Assembly: GCF_008017835.1 (NCBI RefSeq)
Contig: NZ_VRLT01000028.1
Coordinates: forward strand, 124,001 to 188,000
Direction: 5' to 3'
Source of the DNA: Mesonia sp. HuA40
Lineage (GTDB): Bacteria; Bacteroidota; Bacteroidia; Flavobacteriales; Flavobacteriaceae
Length of the DNA stretch: 64,000 nt
How positions within the stretch are numbered: position 1 is the stretch's first letter; each line of letters opens with the position of its first letter. Made by a program: the position numbers and the translations under genes. Shown here one piece after another: positions 29,064-37,052 of the stretch. The notes under the pieces were generated by a model. It worked only from the letters and a program-made list of their open reading frames with translations, was not told where the DNA came from and searched no databases.

Positions 29064-30005
29064 ATGAAAGATGCTAATAATTTAACAATAAACCAGCCAA
29101 CTGTGGTTACTATTGGTACTTTTGACGGTGTGCACGTTGGGCATCAGAAAATACTAAAACGCCTTATCGAGTCTGCCAAAAAGGAAGAATTAGCTTCGGC
29201 TGTGCTCACTTTCTTTCCGCATCCTAGAATGGTTTTACAAAAAGAAATGGATATAAAGCTCATTCAAACTATCAACGAGCGGCGAGAAGTGATTCAAAGT
29301 AAAGGGATCGATTATTTTATCGTACACCCGTTCACCAAAGATTTTTCAAGATTAACCGCCCAAGAATATGTTGAACAAATCTTGGTTAAGAAAATGAAAG
29401 CTCAAAAAGTGATCATCGGGTACGACCATCATTTTGGGCGCAATCGTGCAGCAGATATCCATGATTTGCGCAAATTGGGGAAAGAATATGGTTTTGAAGT
29501 TGAAGAGATTTCTAAAAAAGATATTGATGATGTCGCTGTGAGCAGTACAAAAATCCGTAAAGCACTTGAAATAGGGCAAATTGAAAAGGCCAATACTTAT
29601 CTAGGCCGTCCCTTTTCTGTACAAGGCTTAGTGGTTCGTGGCAATGGTAAAGGTAAAGGTTTTGGTTTTCCTACCGCTAATTTAGCCGTTGAAGAAACCT
29701 ATAAGCTCATCCCTAAAATTGGTGTTTATATTGTTCGCAGTAAGATTAAAGAGGATTATGTGTATGGTATGATGAATATAGGTTTTAAACCTACCGTAGG
29801 CAGCGACCAAAAAACCATCGAAACCTATTTTATAAACTGGTCGGAATTACTTTATGGCAAAAAATTAAAAATCGAGTTTTTAAGCCGCATTCGTGGGGAA
29901 AAGCAATTTGAGTCTATAGTAAAACTCAAGGAAGCTATGCAAGCCGATCTGCACTTTACTCAAGCTTACTTAAAAGAACATCATTATGAAGACGCTCCTT
30001 TTTAA
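29064..30005 (+). CDS. ribF: Bifunctional riboflavin kinase/FAD synthetase
   Basis: Converts riboflavin to FMN and then FAD. The 313-residue protein has the N-terminal nucleotidyltransferase domain (TIGTFDGVHVGHQKIL, with the HxGH-type motif; later SSTKIRKAL) and the C-terminal kinase domain (GKGKGFGFPTANL, NIGFKPTVG). Its last 20 bases overlap the start of the HTTM gene, indicating translational coupling. Its product would supply the flavin-dependent reductase and DUF2271 protein at 15-17 kb, but this is general metabolism rather than a specific link. Confidence 0.95.
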   Translation: MKDANNLTINQPTVVTIGTFDGVHVGHQKILKRLIESAKKEELASAVLTFFPHPRMVLQKEMDIKLIQTINERREVIQSKGIDYFIVHPFTKDFSRLTAQEYVEQILVKKMKAQKVIIGYDHHFGRNRAADIHDLRKLGKEYGFEVEEISKKDIDDVAVSSTKIRKALEIGQIEKANTYLGRPFSVQGLVVRGNGKGKGFGFPTANLAVEETYKLIPKIGVYIVRSKIKEDYVYGMMNIGFKPTVGSDQKTIETYFINWSELLYGKKLKIEFLSRIRGEKQFESIVKLKEAMQADLHFTQAYLKEHHYEDAPF

Positions 30006-31299
30006 ACAAGTAGACAACAGTGCTCTAATTGTTTTTAGAATTATTTTTGGCTTACTCATCACCTTAGAAGCTTGGGGAGCAATTGCCACTGGTTGGGTAA
30101 AACGCGTTTTTGTAGAACCTCAATTTACCTTTAATTTTATTGGTTTTGATTTTTTGCAGGTATTCGTAGGTCCCTTTATGTATGGCTATTACTTACTTAT
30201 GGGCGGCTTGGGACTTATGGTATGTTTGGGTTACAAATATCGTTGGAGCATGGGAGGCTATACCTTGTTGTGGACGTTGAGTTATTTGATGCAAAAATCG
30301 AGCTACAACAATCATTATTACCTGCTTATTCTCATTTGCATTTTTATGCTATTAGCCCCTGCCCATACGTATGCTTCTATCGACGCAAAACGCAACCCAA
30401 GTTTAAGAAGTAATGCTATGCCCAATTGGGTAAATGTCTTTATAATATTGCAACTATTCATCGTTTATACCTACGCCGCTTTGGCGAAAATATATCCCGA
30501 TTGGTTACAAGCCAAAGTTCCCGAAATTTTAATGGCAGGAAAATCCCACTACTATATTGTGGGTGATATTTTACAGCAAAAATGGACGCATTATGTGATT
30601 GCCTATTTTGGCATATTATTCGACCTATTAGTAGTTCCTTTACTGTTGTATAAACCCACTCGAAAATATATCTTTTTCTTCTCTGTTTTTTTTCATCTTT
30701 TCAACAGCATTGTATTTCAAATAGGAATATTCCCTTATCTTTCATTAGCTTTTAGTCTATTTTTCTTTCCAGCAGAAAAAGTTCATCGCTGGTTTTTAAA
30801 GAAAAAAGATTTTTACCAAGAAAAAGTCGTTCAAGTTCCTAATTACGCCAGTGCATTTCAACTTTTTATAGTGGTTTGGTTTATTTTTCAAATAGGCTTG
30901 CCTCTAAGACATTGGTTTATACCCGGGGATGTTTTGTACACAGAAGAAGGCCACCGTATGAGTTGGCGCATGATGTTGCGTACCAAAAGCGGTCACGCCA
31001 CCTATACGGTAGTTGATACCCAAACAGGAGAAAAAACAATCGTCAACAAAGCTAATTACCTTAGCTCTAAACAAATGCGCCAAGCCACTACCAAGCCCGA
31101 TATCATTTGGCAGTTTGCACAGCGCATTGCTCGTGAATATGCTCAAAAAGGGAAAAATGTGCAGGTATTTGTACGTTGTGGCATTAGGGTGAATAAAGGG
31201 CCGTATACGCCTTTAATTAATCCAGAAGTCGATTTAGCTGCCGCGGATTGGAATTATTTTAAACACAATAACTGGATTTTGTTACCGCAAAATCTGTAA
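29986..31299 (+). CDS. HTTM-domain (gamma-carboxylase-like) membrane protein
   Basis: A 437-residue protein with several membrane helices in the first 300 residues and a soluble C-terminal part. The membrane core resembles the HTTM domain of vitamin-K-dependent gamma-glutamyl carboxylases: SSYNNHYYLLILICIFM, TYAALAKIYPDWL (with a Lys in the position of the essential Lys) and FFHLFNSIVFQIGIFPYL. The C-terminal region WRMMLRTKSGHATYTVVD is also typical of the bacterial homologues. Their substrate and reaction in bacteria are not settled. The gene overlaps ribF by 20 bases, so co-expression is certain if ribF is transcribed. Confidence 0.85.
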   Translation: MKTLLFKQVDNSALIVFRIIFGLLITLEAWGAIATGWVKRVFVEPQFTFNFIGFDFLQVFVGPFMYGYYLLMGGLGLMVCLGYKYRWSMGGYTLLWTLSYLMQKSSYNNHYYLLILICIFMLLAPAHTYASIDAKRNPSLRSNAMPNWVNVFIILQLFIVYTYAALAKIYPDWLQAKVPEILMAGKSHYYIVGDILQQKWTHYVIAYFGILFDLLVVPLLLYKPTRKYIFFFSVFFHLFNSIVFQIGIFPYLSLAFSLFFFPAEKVHRWFLKKKDFYQEKVVQVPNYASAFQLFIVVWFIFQIGLPLRHWFIPGDVLYTEEGHRMSWRMMLRTKSGHATYTVVDTQTGEKTIVNKANYLSSKQMRQATTKPDIIWQFAQRIAREYAQKGKNVQVFVRCGIRVNKGPYTPLINPEVDLAAADWNYFKHNNWILLPQNL

Positions 31300-31315
31300 T
31301 TTTAGGCTTTTATAC

Positions 31316-31323
31316 TACATTTG
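31316..31323 (+). promoter_or_regulatory. Promoter -7 box of serS
   Basis: TACATTTG, exact TAnnTTTG match, 31 bases before the serS ATG. Confidence 0.5.
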
Positions 31324-31354
31324 CTTATTCTATAAATCGATAAAAATTCTGATT

Positions 31355-32626
31355 ATGCTTATTGTTGCTCAAATCCGAGAAAACAAAGAAAAATTTATTG
31401 CGGCTTTAGCCAAAAGAAATTTTGATGCTTCCGCTATTTTTGAAGAGGTTTTACAGCTTGATGAAACCAGAAGATCTACACAAACTCAATTAGATAAAGT
31501 ACTGGCCGAATCGAACCGTTTATCCAAAGAAATAGGCATGTTTTTTAAATCGGGTGAGCACCAAAAAGCCAACAAGGTGAAAGAGCAAACGGCAGGTCTT
31601 AAAGAAGAGTCTAAACATCTTACCGATTTGCTACAAAGCACTCAAGAAGCTTTACAAGAAAAATTATACAACATACCCAATATACCACACGAGAGTGTGC
31701 CCGCAGGGAAGTCTGAAGAAGACAACGAGTGCATCTTTACAGCCGGTGAAGTGCCACAATTGCACGAAGGCAAGCTACCCCATTGGGAGCTGGCTAAAAA
31801 GTATGACTTGATAGATTTTGAGCTTGGCAACAAAGTTACCGGCGCGGGTTTCCCTATTTACAAAGGCAAAGGTGCACGTTTACAACGCGCTCTAATCACA
31901 TATTTTCTAGATAAGAATATTGAGGCTGGTTACACCGAATACCAAGTGCCTTTAGTGGTAAATGAGGCTTCAGGCTACGGTACGGGGCAATTGCCCGATA
32001 AAGAAGGACAAATGTACCATGTACAAAACGACGATTTGTATTTGATTCCTACTTCTGAAGTTCCCTTAACCAATATGTTTCGTGGTGATTTATTAACTGA
32101 TAAAGACCTACCCATACAGTGTACAGCCTTCACTCCTTGCTTTAGACGCGAAGCTGGATCTTATGGAGCTCACGTGCGCGGTTTAAACAGATTGCATCAA
32201 TTTGATAAGGTAGAGTTGGTTAATCTAGTAAAGCCTAGCGAATCCTATGCCGTATTAGACCAAATGGTAGAACACGTAAAAGGCATCTTAAAAGAATTAA
32301 AATTACCTTACCGCATACTACGACTTTGCGGAGGCGATTTAGGGTTCACCTCGGCCTTAACCTATGATTTTGAATTGTTTTCTACCGCTCAAGACCGCTG
32401 GTTAGAAATTTCTTCGGTATCAAATTTTGAAGATTTTCAGGCCAACCGACTAAAAGTGCGTTATAAAAACAGTCAAGGCGAAAAAGAATTAGTGCATACG
32501 CTAAACGGAAGTTCGCTTGCTTTACCTCGAGTACTGGCGGGTCTTTTAGAGAACTACCAAACCCCAGAAGGAATAAAAATACCAGAAGTATTGGTGCCTT
32601 ATACTGGTTTTGATATTATAGACTAA
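31355..32626 (+). CDS. serS: Serine--tRNA ligase
   Basis: Charges tRNA-Ser and selenocysteine tRNA if present. The 423-residue protein has the N-terminal helical arm (about 25-105, rich in Lys/Glu/Leu) that binds the long variable arm of tRNA-Ser. The class II core contains TSEVPLTNMFRGD, CFRREAGSYG (motif 2), EISSVSNFEDFQANR, and motif 3 region LNGSSLALPRVLAGLLEN. It starts MLIVAQIRENKEKFIAALAKRN, standard for the family, and is followed by a terminator-like structure. Confidence 0.96.
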   Translation: MLIVAQIRENKEKFIAALAKRNFDASAIFEEVLQLDETRRSTQTQLDKVLAESNRLSKEIGMFFKSGEHQKANKVKEQTAGLKEESKHLTDLLQSTQEALQEKLYNIPNIPHESVPAGKSEEDNECIFTAGEVPQLHEGKLPHWELAKKYDLIDFELGNKVTGAGFPIYKGKGARLQRALITYFLDKNIEAGYTEYQVPLVVNEASGYGTGQLPDKEGQMYHVQNDDLYLIPTSEVPLTNMFRGDLLTDKDLPIQCTAFTPCFRREAGSYGAHVRGLNRLHQFDKVELVNLVKPSESYAVLDQMVEHVKGILKELKLPYRILRLCGGDLGFTSALTYDFELFSTAQDRWLEISSVSNFEDFQANRLKVRYKNSQGEKELVHTLNGSSLALPRVLAGLLENYQTPEGIKIPEVLVPYTGFDIID

Positions 32627-32646
32627 ATAAGTCGGCTACATTTATC

Positions 32647-32748
32647 AACCGTTTAAAAAGCGAAAAGAAATTAAGTTGTAAAAGCCTAAACCAATTTTGG
32701 TTAAGCTAAAACACGTGTTCTCTTTTTCTTTTTAAACGGTTTTTTTAC
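32647..32748 (+). terminator. Long-stem terminator-like structure after serS
   Basis: A 14-bp stem AACCGTTTAAAAAG / CTTTTTAAACGGTT encloses about 67 bases and is followed by a run of T. The loop contains its own small palindrome, AACCAATTTTGGTT. It probably ends serS transcription. Confidence 0.6.
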
Positions 32749-32857
32749 CTCCACGATTATTTTCATAAAGAAACTTTTAAGCATTGTTCGCTGTTTGTGA
32801 TGTGTTAACTTGCGCCAGATTGCCTATTTTAGAGCCTATAAAATAACCTGGCCTACT

Positions 32858-33760
32858 ATGTTACAAATTGCCTTCGCCCCTTGTTATGTTCAAGAACTGC
32901 CGCCCAAACACCGTTTCCCTATGGCAAAGTATGAACTATTACCTCAACAACTACTACGTGAAGGTATAGTAGAGCAAAAGCATTTTTTTGAGCCTCAAGC
33001 CATCAATCATAAGCATTTTTTGGCGGTGCACGATGCCGAGTATTTTTATGACTTCTTAAATTTAAAATTTACCCAAAAACAAATCCGCAAAAGCGGTTTT
33101 CCTTTATCAAGAAGCTTAGTTAACAGAGAGCTTTTAATTGCTGCAGGTACTTTGCAAGCCAGCCTACACGCTTTAAAGCAAGGGGTAGGTATGAATATTG
33201 CAGGCGGCACCCATCACGCTTACGCGGATAGTGCAGAGGGCTTTTGTATGCTCAACGATCAAGCGATAGCCGCTAAATACCTACTCAACCACCAACTAGC
33301 ACAACAAATTTTAATCATCGATTTAGATGTACACCAAGGCAACGGAACCGCTAAAATATTTGAAAATGAAAAGCGTGTATTTACTTTCTCTATGCATGGC
33401 GAAAAAAACTATCCGTTTAAAAAAGAAAAAAGCGATTTGGATATCGCTTTGCCTAATGACACGGGAGATGATGCCTATTTACAAATTTTAAAAGAAAAGC
33501 TACCTCAATTGTTAGATCAAGTGCAACCCGATTTTGTTTTTTATCTGAGTGGCGTAGACGTATTAGCCACCGATAAGCTAGGAAAACTAAGCCTTAGCCA
33601 AGACGGCTGTAAAATGCGTGACCAAATGGTATTAGAACAATTTAAGGATTGTAATTTACCGGTAGAAATTAGTATGGGCGGAGGATATTCTCCGGCCATT
33701 AAACATATTGTAAATGCACATGCCAATACCTTTAAACTTGTTCAAGCAATATATTATTAA
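32858..33760 (+). CDS. Histone-deacetylase-family hydrolase
   Basis: A zinc-dependent amidohydrolase of the HDAC/acetylpolyamine-amidohydrolase superfamily. It has GGTHHAYADSAEGFCMLND (catalytic His pair region), IIDLDVHQGNGTAKIF (zinc ligands Asp and His), and YLSGVDVLATDKLGKLSLS (third zinc ligand Asp), then MGGGYSP. Bacterial members deacetylate polyamines, acetoin-related proteins or small amides; the substrate here is unknown. A TTG at 32810 would add 16 residues, but the ATG at 32858 (MLQIAFAPCYVQELPPKHRF) gives the normal N-terminus. Confidence 0.9.
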   Translation: MLQIAFAPCYVQELPPKHRFPMAKYELLPQQLLREGIVEQKHFFEPQAINHKHFLAVHDAEYFYDFLNLKFTQKQIRKSGFPLSRSLVNRELLIAAGTLQASLHALKQGVGMNIAGGTHHAYADSAEGFCMLNDQAIAAKYLLNHQLAQQILIIDLDVHQGNGTAKIFENEKRVFTFSMHGEKNYPFKKEKSDLDIALPNDTGDDAYLQILKEKLPQLLDQVQPDFVFYLSGVDVLATDKLGKLSLSQDGCKMRDQMVLEQFKDCNLPVEISMGGGYSPAIKHIVNAHANTFKLVQAIYY

Positions 33761-33762
33761 GC

Positions 33763-34236
33763 TTAGGCCGGTCGTTGCCAGGTATGGCCGTGTAGAGCCA
33801 GAGCCGTATCGAGTACGTTACGCTGACTCACCAACCCGATTAATTTCTGGTTTTCACAAACCGGGAAACGCCTTAACTTTAAATTTAAAAACTTTTGCGC
33901 TAAATCGAATAATTGCATATCGGGAGCAACGGTTTCAACCTCTTTAATCATATAATCACTAACCAAAACGCCTTCGAGCGGCTGATTGTAATAGCGCGAT
34001 TCAGATAATTGTTTGATACAATCACCCTCAGAAATAACCCCAACCAACTGGTGCTGATCATCTACCACAGGGCCTCCCGAAATATTGTATTGAATCATTT
34101 TTTGCATCACCTCAAAAATATGCTCCTGCTCGTGAAAATAAATCACTTCCCGAATCATAAAATCACGAACTTCTATCTTTTCGGGATTTACCCCCGTACC
34201 TCCTATCATTTTACCTTGAAAACTCTTAATACCCAT
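33763..34236 (-). CDS. CBS-domain-pair protein
   Basis: A 157-residue stand-alone pair of CBS domains: one around VRDFMIREVIYFHEQEHI to VGVISEGDCIKQL, the second around VSDYMIKEVETVAPDMQL to IGLVSQRNVLDTA. Such modules bind adenine nucleotides and report energy status, but the partner is unknown. The frame extends upstream to an ATG at 34275; the ATG at 34236 (MGIKSFQGKMIGGTG) is preferred because the extra 13 residues look like translated leader. It is convergent with the HDAC-like gene, with only two bases between them. Confidence 0.85.
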   Translation of the reverse strand: MGIKSFQGKMIGGTGVNPEKIEVRDFMIREVIYFHEQEHIFEVMQKMIQYNISGGPVVDDQHQLVGVISEGDCIKQLSESRYYNQPLEGVLVSDYMIKEVETVAPDMQLFDLAQKFLNLKLRRFPVCENQKLIGLVSQRNVLDTALALHGHTWQRPA

Positions 34237-34298
34237 AACATCATTTTTTAATTTTAAACAACTGAATATAAGCATTTTAATTGAATTTTAAAAACAAA

Positions 34299-34334
34299 AA
34301 TAAGAATGCCCTATAGAAGAAGAACATCCTTATT
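34299..34334 (-). terminator. Terminator after ssb
   Basis: On the minus strand stem AATAAGGATG / CATTCTTATT, then TTTTGTTTTT. It lies directly downstream of ssb. Confidence 0.6.
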
Positions 34335-34365
34335 TTTTTTATTGGACTCGAAGGCCAGGGCAGTT

Positions 34366-34704
34366 TTATGCTTTTTTACCTATCAGCAACACTTCTTGTG
34401 CCACCACCTCGGTAATGTACCGCTTCTCTCCTGCCGCATTCTCATACGAGCGGTTGGTTAGCTTACCTTGCAACATTAACTCATTTCCTTTTTTGCAATA
34501 GTTCTCGATAATATCGGCCACACCACCCCAAGCAACAACGTTATGCCATTGGGTATCGGTTACTTTTTCGCCCCTGGCATTTTTGTAGGTCTCATTGGTC
34601 GCCAATGAAAATTTGGCTAGCTTTTTACCGGTTTCTAAATTTACGATTTCGGGATCATTACCTAAGTTTCCCATTAACTGAATTCTGTTTTTAAAAGCGT
34701 TCAT
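34366..34704 (-). CDS. ssb: Single-stranded DNA-binding protein, short form
   Basis: Binds single-stranded DNA in replication, repair and recombination. It is a one-domain OB-fold protein of 112 residues with the SSB hallmarks MNAFKNRIQLMGNLGNDPEI, KVTDTQWHNVVAWGGVADI and YCKKGNELMLQGKLTNRSYE. It ends KRYITEVVAQEVLLIGKKA directly after the last strand, so it lacks the disordered region and acidic DDDIPF-type tail that recruits other proteins. It is therefore probably a paralogue. The frame is open further upstream, but the ATG at 34704 is the normal family start. It marks the left edge of the accessory region. Confidence 0.92.
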   Translation of the reverse strand: MNAFKNRIQLMGNLGNDPEIVNLETGKKLAKFSLATNETYKNARGEKVTDTQWHNVVAWGGVADIIENYCKKGNELMLQGKLTNRSYENAAGEKRYITEVVAQEVLLIGKKA

Positions 34705-35119
34705 ACTATAAAGTTTTAAATGATTAATAAACGTGTTGTTTGCCAACGGTACAAAGATGAGACGCTTGGTTATTTTTAATCGGTTGGTAACCAATTGCTT
34801 GTGCTTACATTCGTTTTCAAACGGTTGTAAGCAATTGCTTAAGGTGTTCTATTCACGGGCTAAGTCACTATTAACCGACCTCAAGCTACACCTACAAATT
34901 ATAACACTCCATTTTATAAATAGTTGAATAGTGGCAAATAAATTCAGTATTTACCATTCAATAATCAAATAATTAGCATAAATAAGTAAAATAAATGCTC
35001 AATTAAAGCGATTTAGCAGGACTTGTTTTTTTGTAAATACCGAAAATAAGAAGTAATTTTATTTTTACTGGGTAGTTGCGACTAGGCCGCAAAGTGGTCT
35101 TAGGATAAAAAACCGTATA
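34705..35119. other. Intergenic region at left edge of the accessory segment
   Basis: Holds the upstream region of ssb on the minus strand (the best box there is CATCTTTG, one mismatch from TAnnTTTG) and then AT-rich sequence. No gene, repeat or RNA was recognised. Confidence 0.4.
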
Positions 35120-35299
35120 ATGGAAAAACAAAATAAAAAAATCAATTCAGATTACTATGGAAATAAGTCCTCTAAAAATAAATCATACAAGGATAAATTT
35201 AACTTTATAGGGATTTGGCGAAATTTTTCATTTTATGGTATGCTGATAATATTGATTTTAATCATATTGCAAAAATTAGGTCTGATTTTCAATAATTAA
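35120..35299 (+). CDS. Small single-helix membrane protein
   Basis: A 59-codon reading frame, MEKQNKKINSDYYGNKSS..., with a charged N-terminus rich in Lys and Asn and one C-terminal membrane helix (MLIILILIILQKLGLIF). Its codons are AT-rich like the other genes of this region. It is on the + strand, as are all following accessory genes. No relationship to a known family was recognised. A second reading frame just downstream (35322-35458) has the same plan. Confidence 0.4.
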   Translation: MEKQNKKINSDYYGNKSSKNKSYKDKFNFIGIWRNFSFYGMLIILILIILQKLGLIFNN

Positions 35300-35318
35300 A
35301 ATATATAAGGTAATTTTA

Positions 35319-35458
35319 ATGCAAAAAAGTCTGAAATAAAAAAAGAGAGGCAGAAAAAGAAAACGGACTTTTGGGATTTTCTTACAGGTTTAAGGTTTTA
35401 TATCGCAGTTATAGTTTTAATAATTTGGTTTTTATCGGAGCTCGGACTCCTTTTTTAA
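35319..35458 (+). pseudogene. Frame-broken small membrane protein resembling the previous one
   Basis: The ATG at 35319 stops after six codons. The overlapping frame from 35321 encodes a Lys-rich stretch followed by a membrane helix (FYIAVIVLIIWFLSELGLLF), the same architecture as the preceding 59-residue protein, but it has no start codon. One missing A in the A6 run near 35323 would explain the break. It may be a decayed duplicate. Confidence 0.3.
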
Positions 35459-35509
35459 CCCACAGAAACAAATTGAAAGGCGAAACAGAATAAAACTCCG
35501 ACTCCTACG

Positions 35510-35665
35510 TGATGAAATCGCGTTCTTTTTGCGTTTTCAACCAAGTCAATCTCAACAAGCTAATGCTGAACCTATCTTCTATACACCCCAATTACCGGAT
35601 TGCGCTTTACCTAATAAAAATTGGTGTTAAAAATGTATATTTGTCTTGATATAATGAGTTGTACA
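35510..35665 (+). repeat. Dispersed promoter-bearing repeat, copy 1
   Basis: A diverged copy of a repeat also found at 48806, 50151 and 56326. Shared blocks include CAAGCTAATGCTGAACCT, GCGCTTTACC-AATAAAAA and TGTATATTTG, ending near GAGTTGTAC. TATATTTG at 35636-35643 is a perfect -7 box pointing toward the restriction system that starts at 35845. Confidence 0.75.
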
Positions 35666-35780
35666 CAAGCTCTGAAAAGCCAACCGCACAGTCAAGCACA
35701 TTTTATTTTGTTCGTACCTCACAAAATAAAAAGAGCTTGCCTCTATCCAACGCTCACCCAAACTGAGTGATTATTTTAAT

Positions 35781-35794
35781 ACTCATCTAGTGAG
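35781..35794 (+). promoter_or_regulatory. Possible operator of the XRE regulator
   Basis: ACTCATCTAGTGAG is an inverted repeat with arms CTCA/TGAG, 50 bases before the regulator gene; ACTGAGTGA nearby (35762-35770) may be another half-site pair. Controller proteins of restriction systems usually bind such sites. Inference only. Confidence 0.3.
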
Positions 35795-35844
35795 ATATTT
35801 AATAATTCTTATTACATTAGTATCCTGAATTAAACAATTCAATT

Positions 35845-36045
35845 ATGAACCGAATTAAAGAGGTTTTAGAAAAAAAAGGAATTAAGCAAAAATGGTTAGC
35901 TGAACAAATGGGAAAGAGTTACAATATGGTGAACTCTTACGCCCAAAATAGACGACAACCGAGTTTGGAGGACTTGTACAAAATTGCGGAAATCCTAAAC
36001 ATAGAAGCAAAAGAATTATTAGTGCCAAAAAAGGAATTGAATTGA
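35845..36045 (+). CDS. XRE-family regulator (putative controller protein)
   Basis: A 66-residue helix-turn-helix protein: MNRIKEVLEKKGIKQKWLAE, then MGKSYNMVNSYAQNRRQPSL (recognition helix) and a short dimerisation end. It is the size of controller (C) proteins that time restriction-enzyme expression. Its TGA stop overlaps the TTG start of the next gene (TTGA), so the two are translationally coupled. The position as first gene of a restriction-modification unit supports autoregulation and control of the downstream genes. Confidence 0.85.
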   Translation: MNRIKEVLEKKGIKQKWLAEQMGKSYNMVNSYAQNRRQPSLEDLYKIAEILNIEAKELLVPKKELN

Positions 36046-37052
36046 GGACAGAAATAGACATATTAGAAAATGAAATCTTAGAAAAATATCCAGAGGTATT
36101 GGATATTCTTTTGCGTGACCAAACCACTCAAAAAAACATTATTTGGGCAACTAATAATTATGAGTATTTTGGAGAATCATATTTAGAAAGCAAGCAGATT
36201 AAATCTGAACTCATCACAGGCGTTAACGGTGATGTGATAATGCCAAGGGTTCAAAAAGACCAAATATTACAACAATCTAGAATTAAGAATATGGCTGAAG
36301 TCTTTACGCCATCTTGGATTTGCAATGCTCAAAACAACTTGATAGATACTGCTTGGTTTGAACGAAAAAATGTCTTTAATAAGGAAATACCAAATCAGAA
36401 AAAGTGGAAAACGAATCAAGAAAGAGTTGAGTTTCCTAAAAATAAATCTTGGCAAGACTATGTAAATGACAAACGACTTGAAATTTCTTGTGGTGAAGCG
36501 CCATACATAACAAGCCGATACGACACGACAACAGGGAAATTTATAGAAATTAAAAATAGAATTGGTTTACTCGATAGAAAACTAAGAATAATAAATGAAA
36601 ATGTCAATGACCTAAACAAATGGAATGAGGCAACTCAATCAGCTTATAAAAACATATACGCTTATGAATGGCAAGGCGATAGTTTGTTATTAGCTAGGGA
36701 ATCAATGTTATTTACATACATAGAGAATTACCAATATAAATTTGAAAAAGAACCTCTCATTAAATCAATTCAAGATATAGCTGAGATTATTTCTTGGAAT
36801 GTTTGGCAAATGGACGGATTAAAAGGTGTAATTCCTTTTTCTTGTGGAGAAATAAAAACCAAAACAGTTAATCTATTTGGAGAAGAAGAAACAGATAATT
36901 CATTTTGCAAAGGTTGTCTTAATGACAATATTTTCGAACATAATGGAATTTACTGTTTGATTATGGATTGGTCAAGCACAGGATTAAAAGGGAAAAAAAT
37001 AAAGTTTATAGACCTACTTCAAAATAAACATCAATCAATAAATGGCAAATAA
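36042..37052 (+). CDS. Restriction-modification methylase-like partner subunit
   Basis: A 336-residue protein starting from a TTG that overlaps the regulator stop. It contains KNMAEVFTPSWICN, similar to the motif X region (FTP) of N6-adenine methyltransferases, and LEISCGEAPYITSRYD, which can be aligned with the SAM-binding motif I of those enzymes. QGDSLLLARESML may follow as motif II-like. No NPPY catalytic motif is visible. It is therefore either a degenerate methylase or an accessory subunit that works with the next protein, whose start overlaps this gene by 11 bases. Similar proteins are, from memory, annotated as restriction endonuclease subunit M. Confidence 0.6.
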   Translation: MRTEIDILENEILEKYPEVLDILLRDQTTQKNIIWATNNYEYFGESYLESKQIKSELITGVNGDVIMPRVQKDQILQQSRIKNMAEVFTPSWICNAQNNLIDTAWFERKNVFNKEIPNQKKWKTNQERVEFPKNKSWQDYVNDKRLEISCGEAPYITSRYDTTTGKFIEIKNRIGLLDRKLRIINENVNDLNKWNEATQSAYKNIYAYEWQGDSLLLARESMLFTYIENYQYKFEKEPLIKSIQDIAEIISWNVWQMDGLKGVIPFSCGEIKTKTVNLFGEEETDNSFCKGCLNDNIFEHNGIYCLIMDWSSTGLKGKKIKFIDLLQNKHQSINGK

